Position numbers and translations under genes: made by a program
Notes under the pieces: generated by a model
Database searches by the model: none
What the model saw: only the letters and a program-made list of their open reading frames with translations
Told to the model about the DNA's origin: nothing
Part shown: positions 47,201 to 59,967 of the stretch, in pieces
Layout of the letters: the number at the start of each line of letters is the position of its first letter
Position numbering within the stretch: position 1 is the stretch's first letter
DNA from: Dromaius novaehollandiae
Taxonomy: Eukaryota > Chordata > Aves > Casuariiformes > Dromaiidae
Direction: 5' to 3'
DNA: 64,000 nucleotides
Assembly: GCF_036370855.1 (NCBI RefSeq)
Contig: NW_026991456.1
Coordinates: 4,340,001 to 4,404,000 of the forward strand

Positions 47201-50200
47201 TAGTGGCCGAACCCATTGTCCGCCTCGGAGCAGCTTTGGGTTGTGCAGCTAATGAACCCTGAAGTCACCCAAAGCTTGGAAAAGAGTACATTTGCTTCTT
47301 AGAGCGGAATCGGTGTCATTCTGTTCAACTAGTTGGAAATCTTTGATAAGAAGCGCAGGCGCTAGCTCGCATTCCGGAACCACGCTCCGGTGAGAGAGTC
47401 ACGTTCCTGCTGCCTTGCGTGTTGTTGGCAAGCCTTACTTTTGGGCCCAGCAAAGATACGTGCTCAGGCATTTGCTTGGCTACCGAAAGACAACGTTCCC
47501 GCTCCTTATCGAGCTGGCCTCCTACATCCTGCCAGGTTCTCTGCAGGAGCAAGGCTGAAATGCAGGGTGTGGCTTTAAGGAAAGAAGCCCCGTCTTAGGC
47601 AAGGAAATACCATTCAGCTAGGATGAGCGTGAGAGAGACATGGAAACTTGCTTGACTTTTGGCGTGAGGGGGAGGGGGGAAGATGCCTTGAAACAATTGC
47701 CTGTGCTTGCTTTGAAGGTGTGAAAAGATGGTTGCTGCATCCAAGAGGTTTACAATACATCGCTCTTCCAACGTTCTCACCATAGCCCTGAAAAGATTTG
47801 CCAACTTCACTGGTGGAAAGATTAGCAAGGTATCTATGCAAGTGTAATGCCTTCTTGGGAAGGGAGATTTCCCAAGGCGGAACGCTCTGTTCAAAGTTGT
47901 TAATGTCGGCCGACTGTAACCATAGCGACAGAAGATGTCTAGGCAAAATCAGCGCAAGAAGTAGGTCTTACTCTTTCTCTTCCGGTAACAGCAAAGCTCC
48001 CGTGTGACGATAAGCGTATGCTCCGCTCTGAAAGAGCTGGTTTTGCATTGAGCAGTTCTCTGCAACGGAAGCGATTAAATGTTGTCTCTGGGAAGACCGA
48101 TTTCTGAGGAGGCAAAACATGTCTGTCTAAGCTTCCAGCCCACATTCTTAGCAGTGTTCTTCCCCGGCTCTTTCACGAAGTGTTCCCAGATGAGTTTTGA
48201 ATCCTCTTGCTCTGTCTTCAGGATGTGGAATATCCAGAGTATTTGGACCTGCGAGCATACATGTCTCAGCCAGTTGGAGAACCAGTCCTCTACGCCTTAT
48301 ATGCAGTCCTGGTGCACAGAGGTGCCAGCGGTCGTGCAGGACACTATTTCTGCTTCACCAAGGTAAGCATCAGCTTCATTTCTTGCAGGGCAGAATCTGT
48401 GCTGGTGAAGAGAAACTTGTCCCAGCATGTTACTGACAACCATTGTTTTGAAGGGGAAAGAGCTCGTTACCTGTCTCCTTTGACTAGTCTTGGTGTCTCC
48501 TTTGTCTGCTAGTGTTCTGTCTGGGTTTTCCTGTAGAGAGCACACTCTAGAGTTGCTCTAAAGGCATCGTTGCCTTTCTTTGCAGGCCAGTAATGGACTG
48601 TGGTATGAGATGAATGATGCCTCGGTAGTCCTTTGCGACCTCCAAACTGTTCTCAGTCAGCAGGCGTATTTACTTTTTTATATCAGGTAAGAGCGAGTAT
48701 TCAGATGGGTTTGGGGTACCTTTCCCTTTCGCGCTGCTGAAACCTCTCTTCTGCTCCTCTGACGTGTTTTTCCTTCTGTCCTGGGCGGAAAGGACTATTG
48801 GTAGAATTGCGTTCTGTCCAGTCTGGAATTCTCCATGTCACGCAGTGTCTTTCATTGCTTGGCCTTCACCTGCTGCACTTGCGTAACTTGCTACGTACGT
48901 GCTCTGTGGAGCTGGCGAATGCCATAAAGGAGGAGAAATTCAGGCCAGAGGTGGTGTAAGGATGAGTTCTTGCTCTGCAAGGGACGGCCGTGGTAGGAAG
49001 AGCAGCATCTAATTTTCAGCTTGTAGTCTTGGTTACGTTCTCAGTATGACGTATCAGCTGCTCCTAGATGATGGCAGGATGGGATTCAGCCCAAGAGGAG
49101 GCTGACAGGGCATGTCTCAACTGAGATCACTGTTGTTTCCCAAGGTGCGATGGTGAGACACTTGGAGAATGCACTTCTGACGCGCCCGTGCCATCTTATA
49201 CCCCTTCATGCCTTGGTCAGCCGGGGGCTAATAAGAAGGGGGCTGGATTTCTGAGACCGCAGCTTGCTCCTCGTATGTTGAAGGTAACGGGGAGGGGGGA
49301 AGAGAGGGAAGGAGAGAGGCACCAAATGGGTAGTGGGAATTGTCTTTTTCTTCCTTTTTTTTTTTCCTTTTTTGGTAGCGTCTGCATTGTATTTTCCCTC
49401 CCACCCTGCAGCTTTCTTCACAGCTCTCCTGCTGCAGCCGGAATCACTCAAACAGTGGCTGCTGCTGAATTGCGTGCAGCCCTGCTGCTTCTTTACTTGC
49501 AGCTCCGCTTCCTGAAGCACAGCGAGACATTGGAAGTAGAGCCTAGTCATGCTCAAATCCTGGGGAAAAAAAAAAGGGAAAGACTGCTTGGTTTATTTTT
49601 AGTGCTGTCACTTGAGCTGAGACAGCAAAACCAGAATGGCTTATTCCTGAGCACTGGAACAAGTATGCTGGGGGTTTCAGGGAAAGTTGAAAGGGGAAAA
49701 ATGGACGCAGGTACATAGCTAGAGACAGAGAGAGAGAGCGCGAGAGAGAGAGAGCGCGCAATTTGGGGCCATCCTTAATCCGTGCTCAGCTCTTTGGATG
49801 GGCTTTCAAAAATGATGCTCATTTGCTTCCAGTCGGCCAAAAACCAAAAGTAGGAATGAACAACACTTGCTGGCCTTGCACTTCAAATTAAAGCAGAGTG
49901 GGGCATTTTTTGTTGTTGTTTTTTTCCTCTTCATCTCCTGAGGCAATCTGTGGGACTCCCTGGTAGGAGGGGTTTGTGTTTGGGGCTTCTCCAAGCTGTG
50001 TGTTTGCACATAGCCATCTCATGATCTCTTCTTTTGAAATACAGAGCTCAAGTCATTTAAAGAGAAACGGAGCCCTGAAAGAGGATCCCAATACCATTGG
50101 CGTCACAGAAATGGGCGGTGATTCCCACAAGAGGAGGTGCTCTCGCAGGCTGGAAAGAAACAAGCGAAACTGCCACCTGCAGCAGTATTGCCCTGGAAGC

Positions 50201-51905
50201 AGGCGCACATCTTCCCGTAGTGACAGAAACTGCCTGGATAAGGGCAGAAGCTCCGGAAAATGTCCTCCTTACCGATCCCGAAGCAGAGGACGAACAGAGC
50301 AAGAGAGGTCACACGAGCATTCTTGCAAAAGCAGGTGGCTCCACCTGTCATCACACGCCAGAGGGGAAGGCGGGCATCACTTCAGCAGCCACCAAGCAGA
50401 TGCGCGCCGCTGTCCAGTCCCGGAGCAGCAGTCTGAAAACTATTCTCCTCAACGACGAGCACCTTCAGCTGTGTCAGTTCCTTCCGGTTTTGAGGGCTCT
50501 TCCCGGAAGGCTGAAAAGCAAAGAAACAGAAAAAGAGGACATCCCCATGCCGGAGGGAGCGACAACAAAATAGAAGGGAAACGGAGAAAGACCGAGAAAA
50601 GAGATTTCCGCAGTTCCTCTTGTTCTTCTCTGGCTGTTCCTCCTGTCCGCCCAGTTGGCTTTAAAGAGCTCTCAATAGTGCGGCGTCTGTCTGGAGATCA
50701 CGTGGGTAGGTCGATCAAGTGAAGGCAGGAAAGATACTGCTGAGCTGTGCTAGCACTTCAGAAGGGGACTGCTAACGGTGCTGACTGCTGCTTGGAATAC
50801 GCAGGGGTAGAAGACACCGCTCTGGAATAAAGCTATTAGATGTTTATTACCTTGAAATCCCCAAACCACAAGGGGAATCCCAGGAACCTTGCAGGCAGGT
50901 GACCGGGCTGCCCCAGGCACCATAGAGCATCGGCCCCTGGCGACGTTCAGGGGGAGGGGGGGTGGGGGTTTAAGGCGAAAGAATAGGCTACAATGTGGCG
51001 TAGTGTGCATGCGCTGCAGATAACAAGGAGAGCGGTAATTCTTTAGATGTACAGATAACAAGGGAAGCAGTAATTCTTTAGGAATACGTGAGTCCAGGTT
51101 GATGCCTGTGTGGTGCACCTAAGGGTCGCGACCCGCCGTTCCCCTTGGAGTCTGAACACCAAGTGTTTTGGCAGCTGCACTAGTTGGCCGGTCAACATGC
51201 TCCTGTCTCCTCGCCAATATTCCACTTTTATTTACCCACTAACGAGACCAATTTACCCACTAACGGGACCATACAGTTAGAGGCACATGTGCACACGGTT
51301 CTGGATCAGGCTACGAGAATGATTGTTTTCTTTGGCACCTCTTCCAGAACTAGCCTCAATTAATGATGTGTGTACAAGCCAAGACCTAATGTCCGCTCGA
51401 CCTCTGAGGGTGTGCGTTTCTTAGTAAGGCAGACGTTCAGAAATTACCGCAGAGCAGCTGCAAATCATCCCCTGCAGTAGACTTGATAAAATACAGTCCC
51501 ATGTAGGCATCGAGTGCCACATCTGTTTTTTCTGTTCTTAACTTGCCCCTTTCCTTCCGACAGTATGATTTGGATTTCTCTGCACTCCACATGGACAGTC
51601 ACAAGCGTAAGAGCAAGAAGAAAAAGAGCAGACCCATCAAGAAGCTGGAAAGCTGCTTGGAATGCTCAGATCCTCCTTTCCGGAAGTACCCACGGGAGGA
51701 GAAGGGAGACGGCCATCCTCCAGACGGCTCTTTATGGGAACAATACAGCAACCATGGCAGTAAACAACTCCACGGGGCGGGCAGCCTTCAAGGGCTTGCG
51801 TCAGGAAGGCTGTGCAGTATGCCCTGGCTTCCAAATATTCTGCCTCAATTGAAAGAGACACAAGTTTTCCTCGTGTGTGTGTTTCCAGTTTTGAATGGTC
51901 ACTAG
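44274..51905 (+). CDS. USP42-like: USP42-like ubiquitin carboxyl-terminal hydrolase, 13 coding exons, copy B
   Basis: Exons: 44,274-44,343; 44,721-44,921; 45,637-45,747; 45,919-46,021; 46,194-46,261; 46,424-46,494; 47,083-47,165; 47,718-47,829; 48,222-48,362; 48,586-48,686; 49,145-49,283; 50,045-50,701; 51,564-51,905. Every splice site and catalytic or zinc-binding residue of copy A is kept and no stop appears. Coding changes found against copy A: GTT/GTC (Val) in exon 9; CCC/ACC (Pro to Thr), TCG/TCA, CCA/CCG and CTG/TTG in exon 11; GAC/GAT and CAC/CAT in exon 12. Only the Pro/Thr change alters the protein, outside the catalytic domain. Introns carry more changes and small indels. A second expressed locus is therefore plausible. 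Confidence 0.9.
49721..49760. repeat. GA/GC-rich microsatellite in intron 11, copy B
   Basis: Same length and pattern as in copy A. Confidence 0.85.
50783..51353 (-). mobile_element. Possible LTR fragment in intron 12, minus strand, copy B
   Basis: Counterpart of 16,390-16,960 with both internal tandem pairs kept; one T/C change (CCATAAGG in A, CCACAAGG in B) is visible near 50,869. Confidence 0.35.
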
Positions 51906-52368
51906 GAAAGAAGGCAAAACTGCCACCAAATGTCACGTCCCTAAGGTCTACCGTGGGTCAGGAGAGCAGGTAGCTGTGTCCTGCTCTTCTGCACAGTACG
52001 CCCGTCCTAGCACGCAACGGACAGGCGGTGGCTTTTCCTGGGAGGCTTTTGGAAGCCTCCCTCTCGAGGTCGCTGCAGTCCCGGAGTCACAGCGCACGTC
52101 AAGCTGCGGGCAGGCTCAGGTCTTTGCTGTTTAGAAAGCAAACCGCTGAGCAGATGGGTTTGTGCTGAATGTCATGACAGGGAGTGAGCCTGCTTCCTTT
52201 TGTCGTTCAGCTGCAGAGCTTGAGGACGGGAGCCGTCAAGACTGACTAACCTTACCATCTACACCACCACTTACCATCCAACCCAACAGAGAGCCGTTCT
52301 CCAAACAATGCTAACCAATCCGAGCTTGAAGAGTGTTCTCAGAGCAATAAAGTTGCCGTCAAAACAAA
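51906..52368 (+). other. 3' UTR and AATAAA signal of USP42-like gene, copy B
   Basis: AATAAA at 52,346-52,351. Two or more single-base differences from copy A are visible (for example TACTGTGGG/TACCGTGGG), a density above that of the exons. Confidence 0.65.
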
Positions 52369-52972
52369 ACCCAGTCCTTGGCAGTGCTTCAGCTTTCTGT
52401 GCGGAATTTCACCATGAAAAGCAGAAATGCTTTTTTCCCAGTCCTTTTCCCTTAGGCGTCCTTTTCTAACAGGTGCCGGTAATGCCGATGGGCGGCAGAG
52501 ATCGCGCTGGCACACGGGGCCTGGCAGTAGCCAAGGCGCGAATGGGGCGCCGCAGGAGCGCCCGGCAGCAGTGCGGCAAGCAAGTCGCTCTGTTGCTCGG
52601 GCAGGTGAAGTGTCAGCACGGCTGCTCAGAAGCTGCTAGCGCTTCCCTGGGCCTGGGTGGCGGGAGCGAGGCTGAAGGGAACTAGTGATGTCTAGCAACT
52701 GCCTAAGGTAAAGGGAAATCGGCGGAGGCCCAGCTGGAGAATGACGGGGTGTGTTGGGGTGCAGGGCTACTCACAGGCAGCTGGTGCTGACAACACAGCC
52801 CCGTGCGGCCATCGCAGCCAAAGCAGAGGTGCCAGACACACCAAAGTGGGGAAGGGATGCAGCGAAGCGGGGCCCAGCAGGGACAGAGGGGCTGTGCCAC
52901 GGCCGGAGTGAATGGCAATGTTCGGGGGAAGGCGATTTCTGTCAGCTTATGCCTGATAGAGCATGCTTCCCT

Positions 52973-54278
52973 TGTTAAAGAATAGCGAACTGAAACTGTC
53001 TAGAGTATGTTCTAAGTATGCCAAAAAAAAAAGGTTTGAAAGTCTTAAAAAAAAGAAAATGCTCAGTGATATCAGTCCGCACCACCTGAAATACAAGTGC
53101 CTGGTATACAGCCTGGGGACGAAGTTTTAGTTAAAGTATTTCCACAAAAATCCAAGTTAAAACCTGAATGGAACAGTCCATATACTGTCATACTATGTTC
53201 TTCTTTTGCTGTGAAAGTTGAACTGTACTTGTATATGTTGAAAAAGGATGTGTCTGTGTAAGAACACTTTGTAATCTTACAGAGAGCAGTGTTGTAGATA
53301 CAAGTAATCACTCAAACATTTGTATTTGTAGCTTTACCCCAAATTATGGGATGCAACTGTTACAATCTAATTATACATTGAGCCAAAATTTACTCCCTAT
53401 CCCCATTGGAATGAATCTTATGCTAGTAAAGAAACTACTACAATGCGATGATTTGCGTTGACTGCTAGAATGCACCCGGAACAATGGACAAAAAACTCTA
53501 ATCACCATTCATTGTGATGCGGAAGAGATACACCACGTCTTGGAAAGGGTAAAGAGGGACGGAGAACATCATGGCTGGGAAACTCTTCTAGGATGGTCAC
53601 CAACTGCAACAGGGATTTATAATCACGTGTTGCACCCGGTAGTAGTTGTGTTCAGTTTAACTGTGTTATGCCTATTACTTACAATTATATTATACATAAG
53701 ATTATGGAAAGCGATAGTACGCCTCGAAAGGCTTTGAGAACTCTGTTTAAAAGATTAACAGGGATGCTTCATAAAAACAAAGGGGGGGACTGTTAAAGAA
53801 TAGCAAACTGAAACTGTCTCGAGGTAGCCGCTTAGCACAACTTCTGTAAAACTTGCTTAGCATGAGTAGCTAAATTTGCTGAAGCCTTAGGCCGCACTTA
53901 GATAAAATAATGAACTTTTACTTAGTCCAGTAAGAAAAGGGCCTCAGAGCTGGTTCAAGCTGGGAAGATAAGGAAGGTACAAGCAGTCTGCATTCCTGTG
54001 TCTCACACTCCGAAAGGGAGGATGTCAAGGCTTTGAAATAAGACCAGCGCAGGGCATTAGGACCTTGAGGGGCAAAGCCTTAGCTCACTGCTGGGGCAGT
54101 GTTAATTGTTATGATTTGGAATCACCTCCTCCTTCTCAGGACCTTGAGAGACAATGGTAAGACGCAAGGAGAAACGAAGGTACAACCGTCAGCAGAAACC
54201 ACAACAGTAAAGCTAAGGGAGAAAAACAGCCTGCCTAGGAGCAACGATGAGAGCCAATAAGGAGCAGGAGACCCCAGA
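52973..54278 (+). mobile_element. Deleted endogenous retrovirus, LTR truncated, copy B
   Basis: The same LTR stub (52,973), integrase end, envelope end and polypurine tract (53,776-53,788) as in copy A. The LTR begins at 53,791 but stops at about 54,278, where it runs directly into the 65-bp minisatellite. Relative to copy A, 373 bases are missing, covering the 3' part of the LTR and the first minisatellite units. Confidence 0.8.
53791..54278 (+). repeat. 3' LTR of the defective provirus, truncated, copy B
   Basis: Identical start to the copy A LTR. It ends at CCCCAGAC, where copy A continues CAAAAAAATTACTG. Confidence 0.7.
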
Positions 54279-56047
54279 CTGCTCTGACCTCATATGCACA
54301 GCCAGCAGCCATGGGCCTACCACTAGCCCATGAGGCACGGATGCTGCTGTGACGTCACAAGCACAGCTGGAAGCCATGTGCCTGCCACTGGCCTATCAGG
54401 CACCGATGATGCTGTGATCTCACAAGCACAGCCAGCAGCCATAGGCCTGCCACTGGCCTATGAGGCTCTGAGGCTGCTGTGGCCTCACAAGCAAGCACAG
54501 CCAGCAGCCGTGCCCTGATGCTGGCCTATGAGGCAAGGAGGCTGCTGTGACCTCGCAAGCACAGCTGGAAGCCATGTGCCTGTCACTGGCCTATCAGGCA
54601 CTGATGATGCTGTGACCTCACAAGGAAGCCAAGGCAGCAGCCATGGGCCTGTCCCTGGCCTATGAGGCATTGGGACTGCTGTGATCTCACATGCAAGCAC
54701 AACCAGCAGCCATGCCCTGCTGCTGGTCTATGAGGCACGGAGGCTGCTGTGAGCTCACAAGCACAGCCAGCAGCCAGGGGCCTGCCACTGCCCTATCAGG
54801 CCCTGAGGCTGCTGTGACCTCACAACAACAGTGAGTAGCCATGGGCCTGACACTGGACTATGAGGCACGGAGACTGCTGTGACCTCAGAAGCACAGCTGG
54901 AAGCCATGTGCCTGCCATTGGCCTATCAGGCAATGAGACAAATGTGACCTCACAAGTACAGCCAGCAGCCTTAGACCTGCCACCGCCCTATCAAGCTCTG
55001 AGGCTGCTGTGACCTCACAAGCACAGCCAGGAGCTGTGGGTCTGCCCTCGCCTATCAGTCACTGGGACTGTTGCGACCTTACAAGCACAGCCAGCAGCCA
55101 GGGGCCTGCCACTGGCGTATCAGGCTCTGAGGCTGCTGTGACCTCACAAGCAAGCACAGCCAGCAGCCATTGGCCTTTCCCTGGCCTGTCAGCCACTGAG
55201 AGAAATGAGACCTCACAAGCACAGCGTCCATCCATGGGACTGCCACTGGCCTATGAGGCACTGCGTCTGCTGTGATCTCACCTGCACAGCCAGCAGTCAT
55301 GGGTCTGCTGCTGGCCTAGCAGGCTCTGAGGCTGTTGCGACCTCACAAGAACAGCCAGCAGCCAAGGGCCTGACACTGCACTATCAGGCACTAATGATGC
55401 TGTGACCTCACAAGCACAGCCTGGAGCTGTGGGTCTGCCACTGGCCTATCAGGCACCGATGATGCTGTGATCTCACAAGCACAGCCAGCAGCCATAGGCC
55501 TGCCACTGGCCTATGAGGCTCTGAGGCTGCTGTGGCCTCACAAGCACAGCCAGCAGCCGTGGGCCTGCCACTGCCCTATCAGGCACTGAGGCTGCTGTGA
55601 GCTCACAAGCACAGCCAGCAGCCTTAGTCCTGCCACTGGCCTAGCCAGCTCTGAGGCTGCTGTGACCTCACGAGCACAGCCAGCAGTCACTGGCCTGCCA
55701 CTGCCCTATCAGGCACTGAGGCTGCTGTGACCTCACAAGCACAGCCAGCACCCAGGGGCCTGCCACTGGCCTGTGAAGCAGTGAGGCTGCTGTGACCTCA
55801 CAAGCACAGCCAGCACCCAGGGGCCTGCCACTGGCCTGTAGGGCACAGAGGTCGATGTGACCTCACAAGCACAGCCAGCAGTCATTGGCCTCCCACTGGC
55901 CTATGAGGCACTGGTACTTCTTCCACCCCACAAGCACAACTTGCAGCCAGGGGCCTCCCTCCAGCCTATGAGGCACTGAGGCTGCTGTGACCTCAGAAGC
56001 ACAGCCAGCAGCCATGGCCCTGCCACTGGCCTTTCAGGCAATGGCAC
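54279..56047. repeat. 65-bp minisatellite, about 27 units, copy B
   Basis: Lacks the first two or so units of copy A through the 373-bp deletion, gains one unit near 55,391-55,455, and carries at least one unit (about 55,615-55,670) whose sequence differs from the copy A unit at the same place. Confidence 0.95.
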
Positions 56048-56049
56048 TA

Positions 56050-56202
56050 GTAAATATCTGCATATATACATATCATACACAGACACACATATATATCATA
56101 CATATATATATATATCAAATATACATCATATATATCATATATGTATATCATGTATGCATAGCATATATATATCATACATATATATATATAAAATAGTAAA
56201 TA
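56050..56202. repeat. AT-rich (TATA/CATA)n microsatellite, copy B
   Basis: Counterpart of 21,968-22,120, same length by eye. Confidence 0.9.
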
Positions 56203-56211
56203 TCTACATCC

Positions 56212-58415
56212 AAGCTAATCATATTATGCCCTTTTTATGCACAGTAAAAGACTGAAGTAATTTTAAGTTGCTGCTTATTTGACCTGTTTTAAACATCTAC
56301 TTTGGGATAAGATGAACTGAGCCAACGAAAGTCCTTTTGCTCTTTTCTGAATATAAAGGGAGCCTAAGATGACTAGACCAGATCTAGACACCTATGTTTC
56401 ATCAAATACATCCTCCTTATAATAGCTAAAAAAGATGCTTGACAAAGAATGAAAACATGCATATAGGCAAACAGGTTGGAGCAGGAAAAGTTCATGTACC
56501 CAGCAGGTGGCAACACCAGTCTGGCAATGTCAACCACCACACTTGGATATTCACAGTCAGAAGATGAAATAGCAGTGGTGCAATGATGACCAGATAGCCT
56601 GTAATATGTAACGCCAACCCTGGGACATAAAACATAGAGGACATTGTGTGGATGTTCTCTCAGGGGATCAAAGAGATGCACAAGATATTCATTAACACAG
56701 AAGCCGTAAAAATAAAACAGAGTGAATGATATTGCCTAGGTCCAAAGCCTAATTAATCCATCTTCTTCTTCTATTTTTACAATAAGAAAGGATCTCTGTC
56801 TACTCACCATACGATATTTTTCTAAGGTAACCACTTGGTATTTAAAAAAAAAAGATATCCAAGAAAAAAAAGAATCATTGATATATTCTTGGCAAAAGTG
56901 AACAGGAGAAGACATAAAATTTCCATAAGCCATTAACCAGTTAACAGGTGACATGAAAGCAAACACTTTGTTATCCTGCTACGCAGCATCTCTGAAATAA
57001 GCAGAAAAGAAGAATCCCTGTATTTACATTTGATTCTAACAAAAAGTTAACTAGGTATATTGATACAGGTTATTAGCTACTAGATGCCATTATAAGTCAC
57101 ACCAAAGATACACAGCTAATTTCCAGGGTAATACGGAAAATGATTAGAAAATAGTTTTGTGTGTAATCAAGACTCTAGTGCCCCTGAGTGACATAGCAGG
57201 TTAACTGTTCACAGCAGACTGTGGACAACATTTTTGAATTGAAAGGCTGATGACGTCCTTCCCTTCCTCCATTGCTCTGTCAGAAACATTGGTAAAGACT
57301 GTGGTAAATATTCAACTTTTAACGTGCGCTTCAGAAATAATGACGGCAGCAAATGTGTTTACAGGACAATGCTGAAGAAGATCAGCTATTTAAAGCATTC
57401 CTTTTCCACATACATAGCCACGCTTTCCCCCCTCTCCCATACAGTCACACTAGGAAGATTGAAACAGTAAGGGCAAGAGTGCTCTCTTGATATTAAGGCA
57501 TAAACCGGGCAGAGGGAAGGGTAAGATCATAACTTTTTGTAATAAATTAAAATGGACCCATTTCCTACCATTCCAGTCCCCACTTTTTATATGCAAATAA
57601 GGCAGAAAAGTGGCGATATTCCAAATGTTCTATTTCCTGTCCTACATTGACCTTGCTAGTGTTTTAATTTGGAAAGGATGACCTGGCTGCTCATTTTCCA
57701 CAGCTCATTGGAGCCATAAATAACGAGGTCAAGACAAAGGACAATGCACTGAGCTAAAGAATCAGTGCAAGCATCAAAGCAAGACAACACATGGCTGCAA
57801 TTTATACAATATTTTGAGGCATCATATTCTGAGCACATTATGAATCTCTATTCGTGATAAAGGCTATACCAAGGAAAAAAGATTAAAAGAGGAGAGCCGT
57901 GGTTATAACAATGTAGAATGGAAGACGAGAGAAATCTGAATCCTAACATTTTTAAGATTACCATTGCGTGGTGCTTCTTTGATGATGTTTCTGAACTTAA
58001 TGCAATTAATATGTAATTACAGAATACCAATGGGATCAAAAAAATCATTGGCCCATGAAAATACAGGAATTAAAGAAGAAACATAATACTGCCTTTTGAT
58101 ATTCAAAGCTGAATACGTAATGTCATTATGCTAAATAATCCTGCTGAACAGAAGAGGATTTTCGGCTGACAACATCTCTTTGCACTTCTGAATCTTAAAA
58201 CACAAAACTCTTCCTATTACGATGCATAAGGAAACATTCCTGTGGTACTGTATTCACGCATGGAGTTCTCTGGAATTTCAACAAGGATATGGACCTATGT
58301 AAATCACATGCACACACATAAGCAGTGTTAATCGTCTATATTCTCTTCTTGTTTCTTTAAATAGAAAAACTACCAAGTAGAACTCCAAGTGTGGGATTCA
58401 TCTCAGACAATTCTC
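56212..58415. other. Gene-poor interval, copy B
   Basis: Counterpart of 22,130-24,330 with small indels (for example AACAG/AACAGAG near 56,720 and a shorter A run near 56,845). Confidence 0.55.
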
Positions 58416-58573
58416 ACAGAATTACTGAGGTTGGAAGGGACCTCAGGAGATCATCTAGTCCAGCACCCTTCCCCTCTCCACCACCCAGCTCAGAGCAAGG
58501 TCAACTAGAGCAAGTTGCCCAGGATCATGTCCAGTTGGATTTTGAATATCTTGAAGGATGGAGACTGCACTGT
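58416..58573 (-). mobile_element. CR1: CR1 LINE 3' end, minus strand, copy B
   Basis: Same insertion as at 24,331, inherited with the duplication. Confidence 0.92.
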
Positions 58574-58965
58574 ATTTGTCTTCTGATGATACAAATAGTC
58601 TTGCTAACAAGGCCTACTTTGGCATTGTACCACAAATATGTACATCACCACACACTGAGGAAGTCAGTGGTATGTCACTCGGGGCTCTATCAGAAAGAAC
58701 AACACCTGTTTAAAGAGCCAGTCCTGGAGACCAGGGGGCAAAAGTTGCTTATAGCTGCCATCATTTAAGGACACTGCAACTAGACAGGCAGACAAAGTGG
58801 TGCTGGTAAGAGGAGTGTAAATACAAGATATGTTCTGGGTCTTTCTGGTTGATGACATTCTCTAAAAAACCTTCTACACATGCTGTAATCTAACACCCTC
58901 CCATCAGCTACTTATAAACCTAAAGGAACGGCATCTCCCGAGGGTCAAACCTCCCCTAGCGCTGC

Positions 58966-58989
58966 GGGGGGGGGGGGGGGGGGGGGGGG
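58966..58989. repeat. Poly-G run (24 G), copy B
   Basis: Counterpart of 24,883-24,912, six G shorter. Confidence 0.9.
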
Positions 58990-59137
58990 CGGGGCGGCCT
59001 GGCATGCGGGGAGCCGTAGTTTTCACCGCGGCATGCCGGGAGCAGTAGTCTTCCAGCACTGGGCTTCCGGGCCGCCATTTTCACGTGCACGGTATGCTGG
59101 GAGGTGTAGTCTTCTCAGACGGGGCTACTGGGTGACC
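58990..59137 (+). promoter_or_regulatory. ZNF143-type triple-motif promoter, copy B
   Basis: Motifs at 59,002-59,020, 59,031-59,049 and 59,092-59,110, all unchanged. The downstream frame from 59,138 is also open. Confidence 0.65.
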
Positions 59138-59461
59138 ATGCTGCACCTCTCGAGGTGGCGGGGGCGGGCAGGTCTCTGCCAGCGGCGTTCCCACCAGCCA
59201 GCCGCATCGTGCTCTGTGGCAGGCCAGGAGCTGTGGTTCCAGGTGCTGGTGCCTTCTCAGCCCTGCAGCAGTGGCCCGCTGGGTCTGTTCCTTACTGGAC
59301 GTGTGTCACTCACGCCTGAGTCCCCACAGGTCACGGGGGACAGTGGAATGCCCCTGTTTTTCCCCGGTACAGGGCAGGAAGCATTTTCTATCTCTGGTGG
59401 TGTTGCAAGACAATCTTGGAAGCTCAGAAAGAGTGTTCATGCTCTTTAAACTAGGCAGATG

Positions 59462-59967
59462 AGGAGAACCTCTCTATTTCCTGGGAGGAAATAATTCTTT
59501 AATCAAGGCCGTCCTAGAACTGCTAAAGCCTTAAAGAAACTGTAAATCAAGATGCTTTGTTTTCTATGCATACATTGCCAATTTAGCAAAAGAATTCGAG
59601 GTATCCCCTAACTGACCTGTCCTCATTATAATACAAGAAAATCACGCTGATAGGTCAGAAAGACCCACGCCCGGGTGAAGACCCCTCCCCTGAGCATGTG
59701 TAGTAGTAAAATGGTGTGTAAGCAATATTACAGTTGTAGGTAAATCACTAACCAACCCGTGTAAAAGGGAAAGTTGCAAACCTTGCAATTTGTTTGTGTA
59801 AATGCTACTTGGAAAGCCGGGGGTGGGGGGGGTGGGGGGAATGCGCTTGATTTGTGGGAAACCACCGAGCAGCCAGGCTTGCGCAACTCTGAAATAAATA
59901 AGCAAATGTCTCTCCTGAGCGTGTAATTATTGGCTTAGTGCACACGGGGCAACGAATCCGCTTTTAG
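59462..59967 (+). mobile_element. Possible solo LTR, copy B
   Basis: Counterpart of 25,385-25,890, with one C/G change near 59,758 (CAACCGGTG in A, CAACCCGTG in B). Confidence 0.35.
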
